Assembly: GCF_008086045.1 (NCBI RefSeq)
Contig: NZ_VSEY01000025.1
Location: 124,001 to 188,000, forward strand
DNA length: 64,000 nucleotides
Reading direction: 5' to 3'
Source of the DNA: Nonomuraea sp. PA05
GTDB taxonomy: Bacteria; Actinomycetota; Actinomycetes; Streptosporangiales; Streptosporangiaceae
In this document: one piece after another, positions 27,063-35,790 of the stretch
How positions within the stretch are numbered: position 1 is the stretch's first letter
Layout: the number at the start of each line of letters is the position of its first letter
The notes under the pieces: model-generated
The model's input: the letters and a program-made list of their open reading frames with translations, nothing else
What the model was told of the DNA's origin: nothing
The model's database searches: none
Made by a program: the position numbers and the translations under genes

Positions 27063-28478
27063 CTACGGCAGCGAGCGCAGGCGGCCGATGATCGCGGTCG
27101 TCGAGCGGTCGGGCAGGTAGCCGAGCACCCGCACCTCGCCGCCGAGCGCGCGCACCAGCGGCGCCTCCGGCAGCATCTCGGCGGTGTAGTCGCCGCCCTT
27201 CACGTACAGCTCGGGCCGCATCATCCTGATGAGCCGCTCCGGCGTGTCCTCGTCGAACGGGGTCACGTAGTCCACGTCGTTGAGCGCGGCCAGCACGGAC
27301 ATCCTGTCCTCGCACGGGTTGACCGGCCGGCCCGGCCCCTTCAGCCGGGCCACGCTGGCGTCGCTGTTGACCGCCACCACCAGCACGTCGCCGAGCTGCC
27401 CCGCCTGCTCCAGGTACGTCACGTGCCCCCGGTGCAGCACGTCGAAGCAGCCGTTGGTGAACACCACCCGCTCGCCCCTGCGCCGGTGCTCGTCGAGGAG
27501 CCGGGCCAGCCGCTCGGCGGTCTGCACCGTGCCCTCCTGGCGGCGCAGCGCGCGCAGCAGGTCGTACCGCGTGCAGACGGCGGTGCCCTGGCGGCGCACG
27601 ACCACGCCCGCCGCCGCCTGGCCCGCCTGCGACGACTCCTCCGGCGAGGCCCCGCTCGCCAGCCAGAGCGCGAACGCGGCCGTGTACGTGTCGCCCGCGC
27701 CCGTCGCCATGTGGTGCGGCGCGGGCTGGGCGTAGGTCCGGTACGGCGGCTCGCCCTTCTTGTGCAGCAGCGTGCCCTCGCCGTCCAGGGTGGTGACCAC
27801 GATCCCGGCGCCGGTCAGCTCCAGCAGCCGGTCGGAGCAGCCCATCAGGTAGGCGGGCCGGTCCACCGCTCCGCCGTCGCCCCCGAGCAGGCTCACCACC
27901 TCGGTGTAGTTCGGCAGCACCGCGGCCGGCCCGCACTCGCGCCACGGCGCCACCGCGTGCGCGTCCACCACCAGCAGCGGCAGCCCCGCCAGCGCCTGCC
28001 GCACGGCCGGGGTGAAGACCCCGCCGCCGTAGTCGCACGCCACCACCACGTCGGCGCCCGCCACCGCCTCGACGACCCGGCAGAGCAGCTCGCGCTCGGC
28101 CTCCTCGGGGATGACGGACAGGTCCTCGTCGTCGTAGCGGGCGGTGAGCTGCCCGCTGGTGACCAGCCGCCGCTTGTGCGCGGTGCGCCGCCCCGGCACC
28201 GTCACCAGGTCGACGCCGACGCCGAGCAGGTGCAGGGCGCGTTCCAGCTTCTCGCCGCAGGCGTCGTCGCCGACCACGCCGACGAGCCGGACGCGGGCGC
28301 CGAGCGCCACGAGGTTGGCGGCGGTGTTGGCGGCGCCGCCGGGGGCGTCCTCGGTGGCCTCCAGGCTCATCACGGGCACGGGCGCCTCCTGCGCGAGCCG
28401 CTTGGCCGAGCCGTGCAGCCACGAGTCGAGCATGACGTCGCCGACGACCACGGCGTTGACGATCTCATCTGTGCCCAT
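27063..28478 (-). CDS. hldE: Bifunctional heptose 7-phosphate kinase / heptose 1-phosphate adenylyltransferase
   Basis: 471 residues with the HldE fusion layout: N-terminal PfkB-family kinase (about 1-310) with GGAANTAANLVALGA and ATGAGDTYTAAFAL, and a C-terminal nucleotidyltransferase (about 335-471) with FTNGCFDVLHRGH (the HxGH site). It makes ADP- or NDP-activated heptose for glycan assembly. HldE is classic for Gram-negative LPS; in actinomycetes it supplies heptose for secondary products or wall glycans. The divergent GT9 gene 181 bases away is a matching transferase. No GmhA or GmhB is present here. Confidence 0.93.
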   Translation of the reverse strand: MGTDEIVNAVVVGDVMLDSWLHGSAKRLAQEAPVPVMSLEATEDAPGGAANTAANLVALGARVRLVGVVGDDACGEKLERALHLLGVGVDLVTVPGRRTAHKRRLVTSGQLTARYDDEDLSVIPEEAERELLCRVVEAVAGADVVVACDYGGGVFTPAVRQALAGLPLLVVDAHAVAPWRECGPAAVLPNYTEVVSLLGGDGGAVDRPAYLMGCSDRLLELTGAGIVVTTLDGEGTLLHKKGEPPYRTYAQPAPHHMATGAGDTYTAAFALWLASGASPEESSQAGQAAAGVVVRRQGTAVCTRYDLLRALRRQEGTVQTAERLARLLDEHRRRGERVVFTNGCFDVLHRGHVTYLEQAGQLGDVLVVAVNSDASVARLKGPGRPVNPCEDRMSVLAALNDVDYVTPFDEDTPERLIRMMRPELYVKGGDYTAEMLPEAPLVRALGGEVRVLGYLPDRSTTAIIGRLRSLP

Positions 28479-28659
28479 GGAGAGCGTGTACCTGTAAAAG
28501 ACCAGCTCAAACCATACAAAGCGGAAGTTACGGGCGTAGGGCGACGGGTAGCCGGGCCGCTATGCACCGACCCGCAGACCTCGACGTGCTCGTCCCTGCC
28601 AGGGACCGACCGGCCGCGCTCGCGCCGGCCGGTTGTCACGCCTGCGTGCGGGAGCCGTC

Positions 28660-29715
28660 ATGACGGCGCTGGTCGGTGATGTCCGGCGGATCGCGGTGCT
28701 GCGGGCCAACGCCGTCGGCGACTACCTGGTGGCCGTCCCGGCGCTGGACGCGCTCAAACGCGCCTACCCCGGCGCCCGTCTGACGCTGCTGGGCACGCCC
28801 TGGCACGCCGCGTTCCTCACCGGACGGCCGGGCCCGGTGGACGACGTGGTGGCGCTGCCGCCGATCTCGGGCGTCTCCACCTGGGATCCGGGGCATCCGG
28901 TGCCCGAGGAGGTGTGCGCCCGGTTGCGGGAGCGGGAGTTCGACCTGGCGGTCCAGATCCACGGCGGCGGCCGGTTCTCCAACCCGTTCGTGCGCCGGCT
29001 CGGCGCCCGGGTGACCGCCGGGCTGCGCGCGCCGGGTGCCGAACGGCTGGACCGCTGGGTGCCGTACACCGACTACCACCACGAGACCCTGCGGTTCCTC
29101 CAGGTCGCGGCGCTGGTCGGCGCGATGGACGGCGGGCTGGAGCCGCGGGTGACCGTCACCGCGGCCGACCGGGCAGAGCTGGCACGCGCGCTCGGGCAGC
29201 CGCCGCCGGGGCTGGTGGCCGTGCACCCGGGCGCCCGCGACCCGCGGCGGCGCTGGCCGGTGGAGCGTTTCGCCGAGGTGGCCGACCTGACCGGCCGTCC
29301 CGTGGCCGTGACCGGCACGCGGGCGGAGCAGGACCTGGTGATGGGCGTGGTCGAGGCCATGAGGCGGCCGGCGATCCCCGTCGTCGGCGCGCTCGGCCTG
29401 GGCGCGCTGGCCGCCCTGTACGAGCGCTGCGACCTGGTGATCGCCAACGACACCGGCCCCCGCCACCTCGCCGCGGCCGTCGGCACCCCCACCGTGGCCG
29501 TCTACTGGTGCGGCAACCTCATCCAGGCAGGGCCGCTCAGCAGGACCGCGCACCGGCCGCTGATCTCCTGGACCACGTCCTGCCCGCGATGCGGCGCCGA
29601 CGGCGTGGACCCGGCCGCCGAGCGCTGCCCGCACGACGACTCGTGGGTGTGCGACGTCACGGTGGAGATGGTGACAGAGCAGGTGGACGACCTGCTGGCG
29701 AAGGAGGAGCGATGA
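28660..29715 (+). CDS. GT9-family glycosyltransferase (heptosyltransferase-like)
   Basis: 351-residue GT-B enzyme of family 9 (WaaC/WaaF type). N-terminal VLRANAVGDYLVAVPALDAL acceptor domain and C-terminal donor domain with VIANDTGPRHLAAAVGTPTVAVYW. It likely transfers heptose from the nucleotide sugar produced by the neighbouring HldE. A Cys-rich tail (CPRCGADGVDPAAERC) may bind zinc. The ATG at 28660 (GGGAG upstream) is preferred over a TTG at 28633. The spacer upstream holds an 8-bp GC hairpin around 28608-28633, just before the start. Its stop overlaps the next small ORF as ATGA. Confidence 0.9.
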   Translation: MTALVGDVRRIAVLRANAVGDYLVAVPALDALKRAYPGARLTLLGTPWHAAFLTGRPGPVDDVVALPPISGVSTWDPGHPVPEEVCARLREREFDLAVQIHGGGRFSNPFVRRLGARVTAGLRAPGAERLDRWVPYTDYHHETLRFLQVAALVGAMDGGLEPRVTVTAADRAELARALGQPPPGLVAVHPGARDPRRRWPVERFAEVADLTGRPVAVTGTRAEQDLVMGVVEAMRRPAIPVVGALGLGALAALYERCDLVIANDTGPRHLAAAVGTPTVAVYWCGNLIQAGPLSRTAHRPLISWTTSCPRCGADGVDPAAERCPHDDSWVCDVTVEMVTEQVDDLLAKEER

Positions 29716-29855
29716 CCGACCACGCTGTGCTCGACGAGCTGCCCGAGGGCCCCTACGACAAGCGGGAGCTGACCGAGGCGATCAACGGGGTGATCACCCG
29801 CAGGGGCGAGCAGGACACGCTGGGGCTGCTGACGGTTCCGGGACAGGACGCATAG
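29712..29855 (+). CDS. 47-residue hypothetical protein coupled to GT9
   Basis: Short ORF missed by length-based calling: ATG at 29712 overlaps the GT9 stop (ATGA) and follows AAGGAGGAGCG, one of the best ribosome binding sites in the region. It is acidic, rich in Glu/Asp/Leu, with no signal peptide or membrane segment (residues 13-20 PYDKRELT). I do not recognise it. The strong RBS and perfect coupling argue that it is translated; no RiPP-type leader or cysteine pattern is apparent. Confidence 0.75.
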   Translation: MTDHAVLDELPEGPYDKRELTEAINGVITRRGEQDTLGLLTVPGQDA

Positions 29856-29908
29856 CGAGCGGCACGGCGGGCGTCTGAGAGGGTGATGTCGATCCCCTGG
29901 AGGTGACC

Positions 29909-30418
29909 GTGGACGCCGCGGAAGAGCAACGGTTCCGCGAGTTCGTCGACGCCCGTTCTCCTGCCCTCATGCGGCTCGGGTACCTGCTCACCGGCGGTGA
30001 CCAGCACGCGGCCGAGGACCTGGTGCAGACCGCGCTGGCGAAGCTGTCGGCCAGATGGCGGCGGGTGGCGGCGCCGGAGGCGTACGCCAAGCAGATCATG
30101 TACCGGCAGCAGATCAGCTGGTGGCGGGCGAGCACGCGGCGGGGCGAGGTCTTGCAGGCCGGCCCGCCGGAGCGGGAGGCGCGCGACGCGCACCACCAGA
30201 GCGAGCTGCGCCTGGTGCTGCGCTCGGCGCTGGCCAGGCTGACCGCCCGCCAGCGCGCGGTGCTGGTGCTGCGTTACTACGAGGACCTGCCGGAGCAGGA
30301 GGTGGCCCGAGTGCTGGGCTGCTCCGTCGGCACGGTGCGGAGCACCGCGCACCGGTCGCTGGCGCGGCTGCGTGAGATCGCCCCCGAGCTGGCCCGAGAC
30401 CTGGAGGTGACGGCGTGA
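29909..30418 (+). CDS. ECF sigma factor (SigE-like family)
   Basis: 169-residue extracytoplasmic-function sigma factor. Region 2 (AAEDLVQTALAKLSARW) and region 4 with HTH (YYEDLPEQEVARVLGCSVGTV) are present. The GTG at 29909 is preferred because GGAGGTG lies 6 bases upstream; a GTG at 29903 is also in frame. The stop overlaps the next gene's start by 4 bases (GTGA), so the following membrane protein is almost certainly its partner regulator. Confidence 0.92.
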   Translation: MDAAEEQRFREFVDARSPALMRLGYLLTGGDQHAAEDLVQTALAKLSARWRRVAAPEAYAKQIMYRQQISWWRASTRRGEVLQAGPPEREARDAHHQSELRLVLRSALARLTARQRAVLVLRYYEDLPEQEVARVLGCSVGTVRSTAHRSLARLREIAPELARDLEVTA

Positions 30419-31623
30419 CCCGCCTGCTGCGCGACACGATGGAGGACTGGGCCGACGAGGCCAGGGTGCCTCCGGGCCTGGCCGACCGGGCGCTGCGGAG
30501 GCGCGCCTGGAAGCCGTACGGCGCGGCGGTGCTGGTGGCGGCCATGATCGCGGCTGTCGCCGTGTTCGTCACGGGGCAGCGCCAGCCCGACCCCGTGATC
30601 CGCCCGGCCGACGGCGTCACGCTGCCCGCCCGGCCGTCGCCCGCGCCGACGGACGTGCGCACCGACACCGAGCACAGCCCGCCGGCCAAGCTCATCGCCG
30701 CGGGCCGGATGGCCGTGTCGGCGTACTACCGGACCAGGCGGGAGCCGATCGAGGGCGGTCTGACGCGTGTCCGCTACAGCTGGTCCCTGTACGACCCGCG
30801 CACCGACAGCTACGAGCAGACCCCGTACGCGTGGCTGGACGTCGCCCCCGGGCTGCAGGTCGCGGCGGTGGTCGAGGGGGACCTGCTCGGCAAGCGGGTG
30901 GGCGTGCTCGACATGAACACCCGGCAGGTGCTGCGCTGGTACGACCTGGAGCACTCCGTGGGCTCCGTCGCGTGGTCGCCGGACGGAACCAGGATCGTCG
31001 CCACCGCCTACTCCAGTTACCCGAACATCATGCAGGGTGAGGGCGACCAGATGGGGCCGGTGATGACCGCGAGCCCACGCACCGGCTACTACGTCATCGA
31101 CACCCGGACGGGGGAGGCGGCCTACCACGAGCTGGCCCCGCTGGGCGACAGCCGCCCCGGCGACGAGGCGGGCAAGCCGTCCAACACCAACGGCCGCCAG
31201 GACCTCGGCTGGAGCATGGACGGCGCGCTCCTCTGGGGGCCCACAACCGGCCTGAACCGGCCCTTCTACACCCTGGACGGCAGGCCCGCCGACGCCCCCG
31301 CCGGACAGCGGTACCACCGGTACGGGTCGAGCCTGTCGGCCATCTCACCCAACGGCCGGCTGGCCCTGGGCGACGACGGCCTGCCTACGAAGATCACCGA
31401 GGTGGCGACGGGCCGGGTGGCCGGTCGGCAGCGGGTACTCCAGTTGCACGCCTGGGCGGACGACGAGAACGTCATCGCCCTGGGGTGCGCGGGCAAGTGC
31501 GAGAACGAGTTCAACAGCGGCCTGGTGCTGGTCAGCGTGGACGGCTCGAAGATGACCCAGCTCGCCGCCGACCGCGACAGCAACGGCGAAGGCGCCTGGC
31601 ACTGGGTCCTCACGCTCAGGTGA
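30415..31623 (+). CDS. Membrane-tethered propeller protein, likely anti-sigma partner
   Basis: 402 residues: short cytoplasmic N-terminus with a VPPGLADRAL segment, one transmembrane helix about 36-53, Pro-rich linker, then an extracellular beta-propeller-like domain (YDPRTDSYEQ, VAWSPDGTRIVATAY, ISPNGRLALGDDGL). There is no HxxxCxxC zinc anti-sigma motif. A second pair with the same layout lies at 36556-38348. Inferred role: holds the coupled sigma factor and releases it on an outside signal. A CAGKC motif is near residue 360. Converges with the response-regulator gene, stop overlap 8 bases. Confidence 0.85.
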   Translation: MTRLLRDTMEDWADEARVPPGLADRALRRRAWKPYGAAVLVAAMIAAVAVFVTGQRQPDPVIRPADGVTLPARPSPAPTDVRTDTEHSPPAKLIAAGRMAVSAYYRTRREPIEGGLTRVRYSWSLYDPRTDSYEQTPYAWLDVAPGLQVAAVVEGDLLGKRVGVLDMNTRQVLRWYDLEHSVGSVAWSPDGTRIVATAYSSYPNIMQGEGDQMGPVMTASPRTGYYVIDTRTGEAAYHELAPLGDSRPGDEAGKPSNTNGRQDLGWSMDGALLWGPTTGLNRPFYTLDGRPADAPAGQRYHRYGSSLSAISPNGRLALGDDGLPTKITEVATGRVAGRQRVLQLHAWADDENVIALGCAGKCENEFNSGLVLVSVDGSKMTQLAADRDSNGEGAWHWVLTLR

Positions 31624-32269
31624 GGCCGGCGTCGTGGGCGAGGAGCGCGATCTGGGTGCGGTTGTCCAGGGAGAGCTTGGTCAGGATGCTGGAGACGTGG
31701 GCCTTCACGGTGGTGACGCCCATGGCGAGATCGGCGGCGATGTCGGCGTTGGTCCTGCCCTGGGCGATCGCCAGCGCCACCTCGTGCTCGCGCGGGGTGA
31801 GGGCGGCCAGCGCGGCGCGGGCCCGCTCGTAGGCGCCGGCCTGGGCGACGGTGCGCTCCATCAACCGGCGGGTGATGCGCGGGGAGAGTATCGGGTCGCC
31901 CGCCGCCACCCGGGTGATCGCCTCCACGATGCGCGGCGGCGGCGTGTCCTTGAGCAGGAACCCGGCGGCGCCCGCGCGCAGCGCGTGCAGGACGTTCTCG
32001 TCGGTGTCGAAGGTGGTCAGCACGATCACCTCGGGCGGCCTGGCGCGCGCCCGCAGCCGTCGGGTGGCGGTGATGCCGTCCACGCGCGGCATCCGCAGGT
32101 CCATCAGGACGACGTCGGGGGCGTGGGCGTCGGTGGCGGTGATGGCCTCCTGGCCGTCGGCCGCCTCGGCGACGACCGTGATGCCGGCGGCGCCGTCGAT
32201 CATCATGGACAGCCCGGCGCGGACCAGCGCGTCGTCGTCTACCAGGAGCACGCGGATCACGCGGGCCAT
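31616..32269 (-). CDS. NarL/LuxR-type response regulator
   Basis: 217 residues: receiver domain with D11/D12 and phosphoacceptor D57 (VVLMDLRMP), and a C-terminal LuxR HTH (LTPREHEVALAIAQGRTNAD followed by ATTVKAHVSSILTKL-like helix). Start ATG at 32269 overlaps the histidine kinase 3' end by 13 bases. It and the kinase are divergent from an ABC exporter operon (33519-35145), a common arrangement for drug- or envelope-stress-induced pumps. Confidence 0.95.
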   Translation of the reverse strand: MARVIRVLLVDDDALVRAGLSMMIDGAAGITVVAEAADGQEAITATDAHAPDVVLMDLRMPRVDGITATRRLRARARPPEVIVLTTFDTDENVLHALRAGAAGFLLKDTPPPRIVEAITRVAAGDPILSPRITRRLMERTVAQAGAYERARAALAALTPREHEVALAIAQGRTNADIAADLAMGVTTVKAHVSSILTKLSLDNRTQIALLAHDAGLT

Positions 32270-33387
32270 GGTAACCGAGCCTGGAGCCGGAACTCCCCGC
32301 CGGTGTCGTGGTGGTCGAGGTGCCCGCCGGCCAGCCGGACCCGCTCGGTGAGCCCCACCAGGCCGAGCCCGCTGCCGGCCGCGACGGGCTCGGCGCCCGC
32401 CGGAGGCAGCGGGTTGCGGACGTCGATCAGCAGGGGCGTGCCGGGGGCGCCGGCCAGCAGCACCTCGACCGGCTGCCCGGAGGCGTGCTTGCGGGCGTTG
32501 GTGAGCCCTTCCTGCACGACGCGGTAGGCGGTCCTGGACACGGAGGGCGGCAGGGTGGCGGCGTCGGTGATCTCCTCGGTGAGCCGTACGGGCTGGCCCG
32601 CCCCGCGTGCCTCCGCGAGCAGGCCGGGCAGGTCGGCCAGGCCGGGCCAGGGTTCGAGCTCGCCTTCGTCGTCGGACGGCTCGCGGAGCAGGCCGATCAC
32701 CTGGCGCAGCTCCTCCAGCGCCTGGTGGACACCGGTGCGGATCACCCCGGCGGCCCTGGCGAGCTGGTCGGGGGATGAGTCGGGGCGGTACTCCAGCGCC
32801 CCGGCGTGCGTGGCCACCAGGGACAGGCGGTGGGCCAGCACGTCGTGCATCTCCCTGGCGAGCCGGTGGCGCTCGGCCATGCGGGCCTCGGCGACCCGCC
32901 TGCCCTGCTCGGCCTCGGCGCGGTGGGCGCGTTCGCGCAGGGAGACGAGCAGGGCGCGGCGGGAGCGGGCCAGCGCGCCCCAGCCGAGCAGCGCGCCGTA
33001 GGCGGCGCAGATCAGCAGCAGCCACCACGACAGTGAGATGCCCGAGTTGGGCCGCCACAGCCCCTGCGCCAGGTGGGCCGCCATGCCGGCGCCGGCCACA
33101 GCGGCCGCGACGGGGAACTTCTTGCGCTGGGCCACCTGGAGCGCCCCCGCCGTCGCCGCGGGCGTGGCCACCGGGGAGAGCACGGCGAGCAGCGTGGCGG
33201 CCAGCGCCCCGTGGACCGGCCACCACAAGGTGGCGAGCGCGGCGGCCACGCTCACCACCGCGATCGCCGCGTCCAGCCACCAGGTGGAGCGGCCTGACTG
33301 ACCCCACAGCCCCACGGCGGTCAGCGCGCCCATCCCCAGCAGCACACCGGCCACCGCGTAGGGGTGCGGGGAGCGAATCTGGCTCAT
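32257..33387 (-). CDS. Sensor histidine kinase (HisKA_3 type)
   Basis: 376 residues. About four to five membrane segments in the first 145 residues; HisKA_3 with phosphorylation H181 in LAREMHDVLAHRLS, then the ATPase domain with EGLTNARKHA and GSGLGLVGLTERVRLAGG. No large extracellular sensor domain, so it may sense membrane state. Pairs with the response regulator directly downstream and faces the ABC transporter genes 131 bases away. Confidence 0.94.
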   Translation of the reverse strand: MSQIRSPHPYAVAGVLLGMGALTAVGLWGQSGRSTWWLDAAIAVVSVAAALATLWWPVHGALAATLLAVLSPVATPAATAGALQVAQRKKFPVAAAVAGAGMAAHLAQGLWRPNSGISLSWWLLLICAAYGALLGWGALARSRRALLVSLRERAHRAEAEQGRRVAEARMAERHRLAREMHDVLAHRLSLVATHAGALEYRPDSSPDQLARAAGVIRTGVHQALEELRQVIGLLREPSDDEGELEPWPGLADLPGLLAEARGAGQPVRLTEEITDAATLPPSVSRTAYRVVQEGLTNARKHASGQPVEVLLAGAPGTPLLIDVRNPLPPAGAEPVAAGSGLGLVGLTERVRLAGGHLDHHDTGGEFRLQARLPWPA

Positions 33388-33518
33388 CGGCCCAGGTTAG
33401 ACGGCGGTGCGGCGGACCCGTCACCTACTAAAGAAGGACCCCGGCCCCACGCGAGTAGGGAGCGGAGCGACCGCGCGCCCGATGTGGCGGACCGGCCCGG
33501 CGGGCGAGGCTGACCGGC

Positions 33519-34412
33519 ATGAACTCCTCCGGAAAGCTCCTCGCCAGAGCCGGCGAGGTCACCCGCCGCTACGGCGACGTGGTCGCGCTCGACCGCGTCT
33601 CGCTCGACATCAGGGCGGGCGAGCTGGTCGGACTGCTGGGCCCGAACGGCGCAGGCAAGTCCACCCTCATCAACCTGCTCGTGGGGCTGCGCAGGCCGAC
33701 GTCGGGCACGGTGGAGCTGCTCGGCGGCTCGCCGCTGGACGCGGCCGTGCGGCGCGGCATCGGCGTGACGCCGCAGGAGACGGGCCTGCCCGACTCGCTG
33801 CGCGTCGGCGAGATCGTCGACTTCGTCGGCGCGCACTTCCCCGAGCGGCTCGGTACGGCCGAGCTGCTGGCCAGGTTCGGCCTCGGCGACCTGGTCAGGC
33901 GGCAGGTGGGCAGCCTGTCCGGCGGGCAGCGGCGGCGGCTGGGGGTGGCGCTGGCCTTCGCCGGCCGGCCGGAACTGGTCTTCCTCGACGAGCCGACGAC
34001 CGGCCTGGACGTCGAGGCCAGACGGGCGCTGTGGGACGGCATCAAGGCCTTCCACGAGGACGGTGGCACCGTCCTGCTGACCAGCCACTACCTGGAAGAG
34101 GTGGAGGCGCTGGCCGAGCGGGTGGTGGTGATCGGGAACGGCCGCGTGCTGGCCGACGACACCATGCGGGCGGTACGCGGTCTGGTGGGCACCCGGCGCC
34201 TCTCCCTCGTCGCCGAGAGCCTGCCCGACCTGCCCGGCGTGCTCGGCGCCGAACGCGTGGACGGCCGGATCGACCTGGTCGTCAGCGACCCCGACCGGCT
34301 CGTCGTGGAGCTGGTGCGCAGCGGCGTGCCGTTCTCCGGCCTGGAGATCAGGCCGGCCACCCTCGAAGAGGCCTTCCTCGCCCTGACCTCGAAGGAGCCC
34401 GCACATGCCTAG
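33519..34412 (+). CDS. ABC transporter ATP-binding protein
   Basis: 297-residue ATPase: Walker A GPNGAGKST, signature LSGGQ, Walker B LVFLDEPTTGLD. The C-terminal domain after residue 225 is of the drug/lipid exporter type. Overlaps the permease gene by 8 bases. With the adjacent two-component system it probably forms a regulated exporter. Confidence 0.95.
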   Translation: MNSSGKLLARAGEVTRRYGDVVALDRVSLDIRAGELVGLLGPNGAGKSTLINLLVGLRRPTSGTVELLGGSPLDAAVRRGIGVTPQETGLPDSLRVGEIVDFVGAHFPERLGTAELLARFGLGDLVRRQVGSLSGGQRRRLGVALAFAGRPELVFLDEPTTGLDVEARRALWDGIKAFHEDGGTVLLTSHYLEEVEALAERVVVIGNGRVLADDTMRAVRGLVGTRRLSLVAESLPDLPGVLGAERVDGRIDLVVSDPDRLVVELVRSGVPFSGLEIRPATLEEAFLALTSKEPAHA

Positions 34413-35145
34413 CCTGGTGCTCGCGCACACCCGTTACCTGATGATCGAGCAGATCAGGGTGCCGATCGGCATCGTGGCCAGCGCGTTCTTCCCGGCCGTC
34501 GCGATGCTGGCGTTCGTGGTGCCGTTCGCGGGCCGGGACGCGACGGCGGCGACCACGGCGACGGGCGCGCTGATGCTCTTCGGCGCCATGTCGTCCGCGC
34601 TGACCGGGCTCGGCGTCGCGGTCTCGCAGGATCGCGAGCTGCCGTGGAACCCGTACCTGCGCACCCTGCCGGCGGGCCCGCTGCCGCGCTTCGCCGGGCG
34701 GATCCTGGCGACGCTGGCCACCATGCTGATCTCGGTGATCCCGGTGCTGGTGATGGGGGCGCTGTTCACGGAGGCGACGATCACCCCGGCCCGGCTGCTG
34801 CTGGGGATCGGCGCGCTGGTCGCAGGCGTCGTGCCGTTCATGCTGATGGGGTTGTTCGTCGGCTTCACGCTGGTGGCGAAGGCCGCGATGGCGGTGTCGC
34901 AACTGCTGTTCTTCCCGATGGCGATCCTCGGCGGGCTGCTGCTGCCGCCCGCGGTCATGCCGGAGTTCGTGCAGACCCTGTCCGTGTACGTGCCGACGAG
35001 GGGCGCGGCCGAGCTGATCTGGTGGGCGATCGCGGGCGTCGGCCCGAACGCGGTGTCGCTGGTCATGCTGGCCGTCTGGACCGCAGGCATGGCGGTCGCC
35101 GCCGCCTGGGCCTACCGCCGCGACGAGGGCCGCCGCTTCTCCTGA
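34405..35145 (+). CDS. ABC-2 type permease
   Basis: 246 residues with six hydrophobic segments typical of ABC-2 permeases; last loops contain VMPEFVQTLSVYVPTRGAAEL as in exporter permeases. Starts 8 bases inside the ATPase gene, so the two are coupled. Substrate unknown. Confidence 0.93.
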   Translation: MPSLVLAHTRYLMIEQIRVPIGIVASAFFPAVAMLAFVVPFAGRDATAATTATGALMLFGAMSSALTGLGVAVSQDRELPWNPYLRTLPAGPLPRFAGRILATLATMLISVIPVLVMGALFTEATITPARLLLGIGALVAGVVPFMLMGLFVGFTLVAKAAMAVSQLLFFPMAILGGLLLPPAVMPEFVQTLSVYVPTRGAAELIWWAIAGVGPNAVSLVMLAVWTAGMAVAAAWAYRRDEGRRFS

Positions 35146-35155
35146 CGAGCTAACT

Positions 35156-35169
35156 AGACCGATCGTTCT
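35156..35169. promoter_or_regulatory. Palindrome in front of the TetR gene (AGACCGATCGTTCT)
   Basis: 14-bp imperfect palindrome (12 of 14 positions symmetric) with core CGATCG, 23 bases upstream of the TetR GTG start. A TetR-family operator of this type often gives autoregulation and control of the following gene. Confidence 0.65.
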
Positions 35170-35191
35170 CGATAGTGCTAGCCTTCCTCGC

Positions 35192-35770
35192 GTGGCAAGG
35201 AGCAAGGAGTTCGACCCCGAGGTCGCGTTGCAGCAGGCGCTGGAGCTGTTCTGGGAGCGCGGCTACGAGGCGACCTCGATGGCCGACCTCGTGGAGCGGC
35301 TCGGCCTGGCGCGGGCGAGCATCTACGCGACGTTCGGCGGCAAGCGCGAGCTGTACCTGAAGGCGCTGGAGCGCTATCTGGAGCAGGGCGACGTGATCGA
35401 GCGGCTGTCCCAGCCGGGGCCGGCGCTGCCCGCCGTCCAGGCCTTCCTCGACTCCTACGTCGCGGAGATCCTGGCGGACGACCTGCGGCGCGGCTGCATG
35501 GTGGTGAACACGGCCGTCGAGTTCGCCTCGCGCGACGCGATCGTGCTGGCCAAGGTGGTGACGAGCTGGGCGGAGCTGGAGACGGCGCTGGCCGGGACGC
35601 TCATCAGGGCGCGCGCCCAGGGGGAGATCCCGGCGAGCAAGGACCCGCAGGCGCTGGCCAGGTTCCTGCTCGTGCTGCTGCAGGGGCTCAGGGTGCTCGG
35701 CCGGGCCGACCCGGACCCGCGCAGGCTGCGCGACGCGGTCGAGCAAGCCATGACGACTGTTCAAATTTGA
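35192..35770 (+). CDS. TetR-family repressor
   Basis: 192 residues: N-terminal HTH (TSMADLVERLGLARASIYATF) and a C-terminal ligand domain of the AcrR/TetR_C type. Start GTG 35192 after a weak GGCAAGG-like context. The SDR gene begins within 25 bases of its stop, so it probably controls that gene and itself through the palindrome at 35156. Confidence 0.93.
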   Translation: MARSKEFDPEVALQQALELFWERGYEATSMADLVERLGLARASIYATFGGKRELYLKALERYLEQGDVIERLSQPGPALPAVQAFLDSYVAEILADDLRRGCMVVNTAVEFASRDAIVLAKVVTSWAELETALAGTLIRARAQGEIPASKDPQALARFLLVLLQGLRVLGRADPDPRRLRDAVEQAMTTVQI

Positions 35771-35790
35771 GAATGATTGGTCTGAAAAAT

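Noticed and set aside
25377..28679. 1100-residue plus-strand frame
   Set aside because: Runs through the second NIS gene in another frame and opposite two minus-strand genes; low-complexity composition.
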